11,600 nucleotides of DNA from an uncultured Veillonellaceae bacterium (lineage in GTDB: Bacteria > Bacillota > Negativicutes > Veillonellales > Dialisteraceae), in assembly GCA_958439155.1 (NCBI GenBank), contig CAUBUJ010000046.1, positions 1 through 11,600 of the forward strand, read 5' to 3'. Of the stretch, positions 7,469 through 11,600 are shown in pieces (positions within the stretch are counted from its first letter, which is position 1; each line of letters opens with the position of its first letter). Made by a program: the position numbers and the translations under genes. The notes under the pieces are model-generated. The model searched no databases. It saw nothing but the letters and a program-made list of their open reading frames with translations, and was not told where the DNA came from.

Positions 7469-8842
7469 TTAATCTCCCAGGAATACAAAGCGGGCAATAA
7501 TGAGCACCGCCAGAATATAGACTATCATGTGCACTTCTTTGCCCTTGCCGGTGACCAGCTTGAGCAGCGCGTACGCTACAAACCCGCCGCAGATGCCATT
7601 GGCGATGCTGTAAGTGAAAGGCATGAGCACAATCGTAAGAAATGCCGGGAATACTTCGGTGAAATCGCTGAAATCCACATTCTTCACGCCTTCCAGCATG
7701 AGCGCACCTACGAGAATCAGCACCTGGGACGTGGCCGTCGCCGGGATGAGTCCTACGATCGGCGCGAAAATGAGGGAAATCAGGAAAAGCACGCCGCAGG
7801 TCACAGCGGTCAGGCCGGTCCGTCCGCCGGCGCCGACACCGGCCACCGATTCCACGAAAGCGGTAATGGTGGAAGCGCCCAAGAGGGAGCCGAAAGACAC
7901 GCCGCACGCGTCCGTGAGAAGCGCTTTGCCCATGCCAGGGAAATCGCCGGTCTTCGGATTGATGAGGCCCGCTTTGGACGCGGCCCCCACCATGGTGCCC
8001 ATGGAGTCAAACAGTTCTACAAAGGTAAAAGTAAAGATGATCGTTACGATCCCCATATGGAAAGCGCCTGCAATATCCAGCTGGAGGAAAGCGTTGTTGG
8101 AGAAGTCCGGCAGCATGAAGGGGCTGAAATTCTCCGGCAGATGGGAAACGCCGGTCACATAGGAAAGGATGGTCGTCACAAAAATACCGATCAGAATGGA
8201 TCCGGTCACGTTGCGGCTCATGAGGATCGCTGTAAGGAAAAGGCCGAACAGGGTTACCAGGTGTTCCGGATTGGTGAGACTTCCAAGAGCGAAGACCGTG
8301 TCGTTGGATCCTGCCGTATAATGGCCGCCGGCAGCGTTCACCGCAGAGAGAGCGTCCGGTGCAAGGGCCAGATTGACCGCCATGAGGCCGCTCATCTTGA
8401 GGCCGATGATGCAGATAAAAAGGCCAATCCCGACCGTAATGGCCGACTTCAGGGAATTGGGAATCCCTTCAATGATCATCTGGCGGATATGGGTCACCGT
8501 GAGCACGAAGAAAACCAGACCGGAAATAAAAACAGCTCCAAGCGCGGTCTGCCATGGCACCTGCATACCGATACAAACCGTAAATGCATAAAAAGCCAGA
8601 AGACCCACGCCGGGAGCCAGACAAATTGGATAATTCACAAAAAGGCCCATAGCGATAGTCACCAGACCGCCGCCAAGAGCGGTCGCGATAAACACGGCAT
8701 TTTTGTCCATGCCTGCCGCGGAAAGAACACTGGGGGCCACAAATAAAATATAGGCCATCGTAATGAACGTGGTAATCCCCGCCATGATTTCCGTGCGCAC
8801 CGTTGTCTTTCTTTCAGAAAGAGCAAAAAGTTTGTCTAACAT
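7469..8842 (-). CDS. NCS2/AzgA-family purine (hypoxanthine/guanine/adenine-type) permease
   Basis: Inner-membrane nucleobase importer, probably proton-coupled, resembling Bacillus PbuG/PbuO. It has about 457 residues with a dozen or more hydrophobic segments from roughly residue 18 to the C-terminus. Family signatures (residues numbered from ATG 8845) are the amphipathic N-terminus followed by GITTFITMAYILFV (23-36), APGVGLLAFYAF (77-88), a VELFDSMGT motif, and ASTITAFVES-AGVGAGGRTGLTAV further on. In the usual APGMGLNAFFA motif the Asn is Leu83 here, which may alter substrate recognition. Two adjacent ATG codons exist (8845 and 8842). The GGGG ribosome site is 2 nt from the first and 5 nt from the second, so I prefer 8842. 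It is the first gene of the purine operon, 12 nt before purE, and would link base uptake to purine demand. The exact substrate cannot be read from sequence. Confidence 0.9.
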   Translation of the reverse strand: MLDKLFALSERKTTVRTEIMAGITTFITMAYILFVAPSVLSAAGMDKNAVFIATALGGGLVTIAMGLFVNYPICLAPGVGLLAFYAFTVCIGMQVPWQTALGAVFISGLVFFVLTVTHIRQMIIEGIPNSLKSAITVGIGLFICIIGLKMSGLMAVNLALAPDALSAVNAAGGHYTAGSNDTVFALGSLTNPEHLVTLFGLFLTAILMSRNVTGSILIGIFVTTILSYVTGVSHLPENFSPFMLPDFSNNAFLQLDIAGAFHMGIVTIIFTFTFVELFDSMGTMVGAASKAGLINPKTGDFPGMGKALLTDACGVSFGSLLGASTITAFVESVAGVGAGGRTGLTAVTCGVLFLISLIFAPIVGLIPATATSQVLILVGALMLEGVKNVDFSDFTEVFPAFLTIVLMPFTYSIANGICGGFVAYALLKLVTGKGKEVHMIVYILAVLIIARFVFLGD

Positions 8843-8847
8843 CATAA

Positions 8848-8873
8848 CCCCTTTTCTTTACCAGGAAAAGAAA
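8848..8873 (-). promoter_or_regulatory. Hairpin that can mask the permease ribosome-binding site
   Basis: In the mRNA, CUUUUC pairs with GAAAAG around an 8-nt loop, extended by three U-G pairs that involve GGG of the AAAAGGGG ribosome site. Pairing would hide that site just before the start codon. This suggests translational control or RNA-stability effects, but the lower stem rests on wobble pairs and may be fortuitous. Confidence 0.35.
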
Positions 8874-8951
8874 GAATCCCGCCCTATCCGCGGCAGGCGC
8901 CATCCTTTCCCACCACCTCCGGGAAGGTCCCTTCCCATGGGAAACAAGAAA

Positions 8952-8977
8952 AGCCCGCGATACTCACAGCACAGGCT
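8952..8977 (-). terminator. Possible attenuator hairpin in the purine leader
   Basis: AGCCUGUG (8977-8970) pairs with CGCGGGCU (8959-8952) around a 10-nt loop. UUUUCUUGUUU follows at once, the layout of a weak intrinsic terminator about 60 nt after the transcription start. It is nested inside the GGAAAC/GUUUCC helix, so the two could be parts of one fold. The U-tract is interrupted, so termination would be partial at best. Confidence 0.35.
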
Positions 8978-9016
8978 CAACAGTTTCCAAATCATCCCAT
9001 ATTTTCTAACAGATTT

Positions 9017-9045
9017 ATTGTAAAGGCTCCTATGACCCTTGTCAA
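9017..9045 (-). promoter_or_regulatory. Sigma-A promoter of the purine operon
   Basis: The minus strand reads TTGACA (9045-9040), a 17-nt spacer, then TACAAT (9022-9017). This is a perfect -35 and a -10 with one mismatch, predicting a start near 9010. It is the only strong promoter found ahead of the eight-gene operon. No PurR-type PurBox pair was recognised around it. Confidence 0.85.
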
Positions 9046-9046
9046 T

Positions 9047-9064
9047 AAAAAGGGGCCTCCCCCT
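9047..9064 (-). terminator. Short intrinsic terminator after dus
   Basis: AGGGG (9064-9060) pairs with CCCCU (9055-9051) around a GAGG loop and runs into five U (9051-9047). The stem is only 5 bp, though GC-rich, so some read-through from dus into the purine operon is possible. The U-tract ends one base before the -35 box of the purine promoter. The stretch 9065-9137 is AT-rich and contains no gene. Confidence 0.55.
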
Positions 9065-9137
9065 ATGGGAAAGGCTTAATTTATAATAAACATCTCATGA
9101 GTTTTTCTGCCCCTTTTATTCTCCTCCAACCTGCCTT

Positions 9138-10133
9138 TTATACGCATCCATTCCGGCAGAAGAAGTCTCTTTTTTCATACGACGCAAGGAGCCGGAGGAA
9201 CTCCTCTTCCGTGAGCGCTTTCATGATCTCCCGGCGGAGCGCCGTCGCCCGGGGCAGGCCATGGAAATAGTGGCTCGCGTGGGCCCGCATTTCCCGGACC
9301 GCGATATATTCCCCCTTCTCCCGGACCAGCCCTTTCAGATGCTCCGCCGCCATATGGAGCCGCTCCGTCCGGGACGGCGGCGGAAGGACCCGCCCCTCTT
9401 CAAGATACGCATTCACCTCACGGAAAATCCAGGGATTGCCCCAGGCAGCCCGGCCGATAGCCACCCCTGCGCAGCCCGTCTCCTCCATGAGCGCTTTCGC
9501 GCTGGGCCCATCAGTGACGTCGCCGTTTCCAAAGACAGGAATATGGACCGCCGCGACCACACGGGCGATTTCCTTCCAGTCCGCATGCCCGCTGTAAAGC
9601 TCCTCCTTCGTCCGCCCATGGACCGTGACAGCCGCCGCCCCCGCTTCCTCTACGGCAGCGGCCAGCTCCGGCGCGTTCAGCCACTTCCGGTCCCAGCCGA
9701 TCCGCATTTTCACCGTCACCGGCACATGGACCGCCCCGGTCATGGCTTTTACAATATCGTAGGCGAGAGGAATGTTTTTCATCAGCGCCGACCCGTCCCC
9801 ATTCTTCACCACCTTCAGCATGGGGCATCCCATATTGATATCAATCATATCCGCGCCGGCCGCCTCTACCACCCGCGCCGCCTCCGCCATAATCTCCGGA
9901 TCATTCCCAAAAAGCTGGAGCGATACAGGATGCTCCGAGGGATCCAGCTTCAGCATTTCTTCTGTTTTCTCATTTTTATAATGAAGCCCGCGGGAACTGA
10001 CCATCTCCGTCGTCGTCATGGCCGCCCCCATCCGCCGGGCAATGACGCGGTACGCCAGATCACTCACCCCCGCCATCGGCGCCAGCACCGCCCATCCATC
10101 CAGTTTCACAGATCCAATTACCGGTTTCTCCAT
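9138..10133 (-). CDS. dus: tRNA-dihydrouridine synthase (DusB-like)
   Basis: FMN-dependent enzyme that uses NADPH to reduce specific uridines in tRNA to dihydrouridine. I start at ATG 10133, which has GGGAGGA just upstream. An in-frame ATG at 10175 would lie within the promoter. The product is 331 residues, normal for the DusB/COG0042 group. In order: the TIM-barrel start LAPMAGVSD (17-25); INMGCPMLKVVKNGDGSALM (99-118) with catalytic Cys103; VKMRIGW (141-147); VHGRTKEELYSGHADW (171-186); FGNGDV (201-206); and the FMN phosphate-binding IGRAAWGNPWIF (226-237). The tail ends RDFFCRNGCV, with two cysteines four residues apart. It is transcribed alone from its own promoter, upstream of the purine operon. 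The target uridine cannot be read from sequence. Confidence 0.93.
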   Translation of the reverse strand: MEKPVIGSVKLDGWAVLAPMAGVSDLAYRVIARRMGAAMTTTEMVSSRGLHYKNEKTEEMLKLDPSEHPVSLQLFGNDPEIMAEAARVVEAAGADMIDINMGCPMLKVVKNGDGSALMKNIPLAYDIVKAMTGAVHVPVTVKMRIGWDRKWLNAPELAAAVEEAGAAAVTVHGRTKEELYSGHADWKEIARVVAAVHIPVFGNGDVTDGPSAKALMEETGCAGVAIGRAAWGNPWIFREVNAYLEEGRVLPPPSRTERLHMAAEHLKGLVREKGEYIAVREMRAHASHYFHGLPRATALRREIMKALTEEEFLRLLASYEKRDFFCRNGCV

Positions 10134-10165
10134 GCGTTCCTCCCTGTTCGTTCTATGCTCTATGT

Positions 10166-10174
10166 ATTGTATCA
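10166..10174 (-). promoter_or_regulatory. Extended -10 promoter of dus
   Basis: The minus strand reads TGATACAAT: a TGn extended element joined to the -10 hexamer TACAAT. No good -35 is found 17 nt upstream, which is common for extended -10 promoters. The predicted start near 10159 gives a leader of about 26 nt with the ribosome site. Confidence 0.6.
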
Positions 10175-10350
10175 TAGGAAACGCTCACGCCGCATAGGCA
10201 TGGAGCTTAGCTGTCATGTACAGGGATATCCGGGACTGCCTCATTTGCGGCGGGGTCTGAGGTCTGGGGTCTGAAGTCTGAAGAGGAAATAGGAAACCTC
10301 TTGCTATGCGGCTCCGCCGCGAACGGGAAAATGGCGTATTCTCCTCGCCA
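10175..10350. other. Non-coding interval with a heptamer repeat and small hairpins
   Basis: No convincing gene is present. It contains a four-unit heptamer repeat (10254-10281), a hairpin AAGAGG/CCTCTT (10281-10286 with 10297-10302), and a GC-rich hairpin GCGGC-TCC-GCCGC (10308-10320). Short reading frames here lack ribosome sites and recognisable motifs. Confidence 0.6.
10254..10281. repeat. Four tandem heptamers of GGTCTGA type
   Basis: Four consecutive 7-bp units read GGTCTGA, GGTCTGG, GGTCTGA and AGTCTGA on the plus strand. The unit length is not compatible with phased codon repeats over such a short run, and no gene covers it. It may be a slippage-prone simple repeat. Confidence 0.85.
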
Positions 10351-10448
10351 GGGCGAGCCTTGGTTCCTGCTTCATTTCTGCAGAATGAGCAGATTCGCAT
10401 GAATACAAACCTAAAACAGAAATATGACTTCTCGCAGGGCTCCCCCTG
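10351..10448 (+). repeat. Dispersed repeat module R, copy 1
   Basis: Begins with GGGCGAGCCTT and ends near CAGGGCTCCCC. By eye it matches the segment 11320-11417 over its whole length at roughly three quarters identity. Shared blocks include TTCATTTCT/CTCATTTCT, GAAT, ATTCGCATG, TACAA, AAACAGAA and CAGGGCTCCCC. Differences fall in all codon positions of the minus-strand frame, so it looks like a non-coding repeat rather than a gene fragment. Confidence 0.8.
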
Positions 10449-10531
10449 TTGGGGGGGAGAAAGCACCAGTGGCTGCTTTCTCCGCTGCTATGACAATCAG
10501 GCTGTGCCTGCTCCTTATTACGCAGCGCGGG
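10441..10531 (+). repeat. Dispersed repeat module M, copy 1, with a strong hairpin
   Basis: Contains CCCCC-TGTT-GGGGG and then a perfect 10-bp stem, GGAGAAAGCA (10456-10465) pairing with TGCTTTCTCC (10474-10483). After it, GCTGCTAT, CTnTGCC, CCTTA and GCAGCGCGGG recur in the opposite orientation at 11409-11505. This shows a repeated unit of about 90 bp. It directly follows module R here in the same reading direction. Confidence 0.75.
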
Positions 10532-10540
10532 CCTGGTCAA

Positions 10541-10598
10541 GGGCCTGAGAGGGGATGAGCCTGCGTACATTCTGGTTTTAAAACAACAAATGGCATTT
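10541..10598 (+). repeat. Dispersed repeat module L, partial copy next to the DUF559 gene
   Basis: CTGAGAGGGG, GCCTGCGTA, CTGGTTTT and ATGGCAT occur in the order and spacing seen at 11155-11210 on the same strand and, inverted, at 11240-11290. Only the right half of the unit is present. Its tail runs into the stop codon of the DUF559 gene, so the gene end and the repeat end coincide. Confidence 0.7.
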
Positions 10599-10974
10599 AT
10601 TTTCTACGTATACGGAACCGCAGAAGCTCATGGATCCTTTCGCAGACTCCCCGAAAATTCTGATGGATTTCTAAATTGCTGAATCTCACAACCATTACGG
10701 CATAGTGTTTTTCCAAGTAAGCTGTCCTCTCACGGTCCGCCATTTCTCCTTCTTTTGTATAATGCTGGCCTCCATCCAGTTCAATCACGAGACGCGCTTT
10801 GGGACAGTAAAAGTCCGTTACATAAGGTGCAAGCGGACGCTGTTTGTAAAATTTGCATTCCTGCAGGCGGAGAAAATCATACCACAATTTCTTTTCTTCT
10901 TTCGTCATATTCCTCCGCAGTGTTCTCGCTGCTCCCAGAAGCCGTTCTTTTGATTTTTGCCTGATGCTGTCCAC
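10597..10974 (-). CDS. DUF559-family (Vsr-like fold) putative endonuclease
   Basis: A 125-residue protein with the family pattern: ARTLRRNMTKEEKKLWYDFL (16-35), YKQRPLAPYVTDFYC (43-57), LVIELDGGQHY (62-72), and the C-terminal VVRFSNLEIHQNFRGV (95-110). DUF559 belongs to the PD-(D/E)xK superfamily near very-short-patch repair endonuclease. Asp54 of DFYC and the ELDGGQH segment (Glu65, Asp67, His71) are candidate active-site residues by analogy. The start is GTG at 10974 with AAAGGAG 8-10 nt upstream. It stands alone, flanked by dispersed palindromic repeats on both sides, and its stop lies in one of them. The gene looks intact. Whether it nicks DNA, and what for, is unknown; related genes often stand alone in variable regions. 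Confidence 0.85.
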   Translation of the reverse strand: MDSIRQKSKERLLGAARTLRRNMTKEEKKLWYDFLRLQECKFYKQRPLAPYVTDFYCPKARLVIELDGGQHYTKEGEMADRERTAYLEKHYAVMVVRFSNLEIHQNFRGVCERIHELLRFRIRRK

Positions 10975-11006
10975 AACGCATTCTCCTTTCTGAACTCCTT
11001 TTTCTC

Positions 11007-11036
11007 ATTGTAATGGCGGAAAATAAGAAAACGCAA
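11007..11036 (-). promoter_or_regulatory. Weak candidate promoter for the DUF559 gene
   Basis: The minus strand has TTGCGT (11036-11031), 18 nt, then TACAAT (11012-11007). The -10 is good and the -35 is poor. A second -10-like TATAAA lies further upstream near 11051-11056 without a matching -35. Either could drive the gene. Confidence 0.3.
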
Positions 11037-11059
11037 GGTAATGCATCGCGATTTATACT

Positions 11060-11089
11060 GTGTGTCTAAATTTATGCGTGCGTACACAC
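11060..11089. repeat. Short inverted repeat GTGTGT/ACACAC
   Basis: GTGTGT (11060-11065) and ACACAC (11084-11089) face each other across 18 bp, upstream of the DUF559 gene. It could be an operator-like site or a remnant of a repeat module, as the nearby GCGTACA word also occurs in modules L and R. Confidence 0.4.
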
Positions 11090-11114
11090 TAAAGACGGCG
11101 ATATGACATTGAAC

Positions 11115-11330
11115 AAGGCTCGCCCCGCAAGGGGAGAGCTGCCGACGGAGGAGGCTGAGAGGGGCGCGCCTGCGTAGTAACTGGTTTTGAACGGACTATG
11201 GGCGCATGAAATGTGGAGCACACGTAATCACCGAGAAATGCCCCATACCAGCTCTAAAACCTCTATATCCTCAGGCTCGTCCCCTCTCAGTCAGCTTCGC
11301 TGACTGCTCTCCCTAAAAGGGGCGAGCCTT
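11115..11330. repeat. 216-bp imperfect palindrome with perfect 12-bp terminal inverted repeats (two L modules tail to tail)
   Basis: The left end AAGGCTCGCCCC (11115-11126) and right end GGGGCGAGCCTT (11319-11330) are exact reverse complements. Each half is an L module: a folded head, then CTGAGAGGGG, GCCTG, GGTTTT and ATGGG words. The left head holds CCCC-GCAA-GGGG. The right head (11273-11329) folds into AGGCTCG/CGAGCCT, CCCC/GGGG and an inner 8-bp stem (11288-11295 with 11299-11306) with a TTC loop. No reading frame of note and no clear target-site duplication are seen. It looks like a MITE-like or REP-like non-autonomous element. Confidence 0.75.
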
Positions 11331-11417
11331 AATTTGTCTCATTTCTACTGAATCTGCTAATTCGCATGCGTACAACCCAGAAACAGAATGATGCCTCTAC
11401 ACAGGGCTCCCCGCGCT
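11319..11417 (+). repeat. Dispersed repeat module R, copy 2
   Basis: Second copy of the unit at 10351-10448, starting with the right end of the 216-bp palindrome and ending at CAGGGCTCCCC. It shares CTCATTTCT, ATTCGCATG, TACAA, AAACAGAA and the terminal block. Its shared start with the palindrome means GGGGCGAGCCTT serves as a junction between module types. Confidence 0.75.
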
Positions 11418-11505
11418 GCCAAGTAAGGAAAGGGCATAGTCCGCTTTTATAGCAGCGGAAAGCGTGGCCGCCGGCAACCTTCCCCCCCCGCCCGGGGCGA
11501 GCCTT
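11409..11505 (-). repeat. Dispersed repeat module M, copy 2, inverted
   Basis: Read on the minus strand, it starts AAGGCTCGCCCC at 11505. It then has an oligo-G run, a GC-rich fold ending GCTTTCC, GCTGCTAT, CTATGCC, CCTTAC and GCAGCGCGGG, in the order seen on the plus strand at 10441-10531. Here it follows module R in the opposite orientation, so the modules have been shuffled. The stretch 11506-11600 contains a GGCC-rich hairpin-like sequence but no gene I can support. Confidence 0.7.
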
Positions 11506-11600
11506 CGAGCTTGACGAAAGATCTACCCTAAAGGGGGCCGCAAGGGCCTCCACTCTTCAAATCATTGGCCGTTTTCTGTTAGCTCCATGCATCTGGAATA

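Larger units (their letters stand above)
8846..9010 (-). promoter_or_regulatory. Structured 5' leader of the purine operon, family unassigned
   Basis: About 165 nt separate the inferred transcription start from the permease start. In order, the RNA can form: an outer 6-bp helix GGAAAC/GUUUCC (8983-8988 with 8940-8945) closing over an 8-bp stem-loop (8952-8977); a GGGAAG/CUUCCC hairpin with a GGAC loop just after it; and a hairpin over the ribosome site. I looked for the purine riboswitch core (UAUAAU, GUUUCUACC, CCGUAAA) and for ZTP, THF, PRPP/ykkC and guanidine signatures, and found no convincing match. The position, before a purine transporter and the biosynthetic operon, makes a regulatory leader likely. 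The ligand or protein is unknown. Confidence 0.45.

Noticed and set aside
8846..9010. Guanine/adenine (purine) riboswitch in the leader
   Set aside because: Expected by context, but the conserved three-way-junction words and loop-loop motifs are missing. An AATATGGG word near the start is too short to count.
8763..9023. Plus-strand 86-residue frame across the purine leader and promoter
   Set aside because: Low-complexity, proline- and arginine-rich translation with no ribosome site. It covers a clear minus-strand promoter and leader.
10185..10466. Minus-strand 93-residue frame upstream of dus
   Set aside because: Runs through the heptamer repeat, hairpins and repeat module R, and has no domain. 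Treated as a repeat shadow, as are the frames at 10304-10570 and 10306-10548.
10456..10483. Intrinsic terminator for the DUF559 gene
   Set aside because: The hairpin is strong but is followed by a C-run rather than a U-run on the minus strand, and it lies over 100 nt past the stop codon.
10905..11087. Minus-strand 60-residue frame upstream of the DUF559 gene
   Set aside because: It overlaps the DUF559 start out of frame, has no motif and covers the probable promoter region.
10254..11505. CRISPR array
   Set aside because: Repeats are few, diverged, of unequal length and in mixed orientation, with no regular spacers and no cas genes.
11329..11553. Minus-strand 74-residue frame at the end of the window
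   Set aside because: Consists of modules M and R. Its similarity to the 10185-10466 frame is explained by the shared repeat, with no sign of codon-level selection.

Overview
The window carries one complete minus-strand purine operon, a tRNA-dihydrouridine synthase gene, and a palindrome-rich accessory stretch holding a small DUF559 nuclease-like gene. All genes I accept lie on the minus strand, so transcription runs from high to low coordinates. The sequence is moderately GC-rich, with strong AGGAG-type ribosome sites and occasional GTG and TTG starts. Together with a Bacillus-type PurF (propeptide plus Fe-S cysteines) and the order purE-C-F-M-N-H-D, this points to Bacillota. An anaerobic Negativicutes member (Veillonella/Dialister/Megasphaera relatives) is my best guess, from gene order and general feel only.

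Region 1 (1-9045): an NCS2/AzgA-type purine permease gene, then purE, purC, purF, purM, purN, purH and purD. Spacers are 10-42 nt, with overlaps at purM/purN and purN/purH. The operon starts at a near-consensus promoter (TTGACA-17-TACAAT, 9017-9045) followed by a structured leader of about 165 nt. It ends at a 15-bp bidirectional terminator (27-64). The enzymes cover the PRPP amidotransferase step (PurF), glycine addition (PurD), first formylation (PurN), AIR ring closure (PurM), carboxylation (PurE), SAICAR synthesis (PurC), and final formylation and closure to IMP (PurH). PurL/Q/S, PurK and PurB are not here. The permease would bring in preformed bases, so salvage uptake and de novo synthesis probably share one promoter.

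Region 2 (9046-10174): a DusB-like gene with its own extended -10 promoter and a short terminator whose U-tract abuts the -35 box of the purine promoter.

Region 3 (10175-11600): mostly non-coding. It contains a heptamer tandem repeat, several hairpins, and at least three recurring modules (called L, R and M here) present in two or three diverged copies in different orientations. Modules are bounded by or contain a GGGGCGAGCCTT signature. The most striking part is a 216-bp imperfect inverted repeat (11115-11330) with perfect 12-bp ends. A DUF559 (Vsr-fold) gene sits between repeat clusters, and its stop codon lies inside the tail of one module. A nuclease or mobility relation between this gene and the repeats is the most interesting hypothesis in the window, but it is inference.
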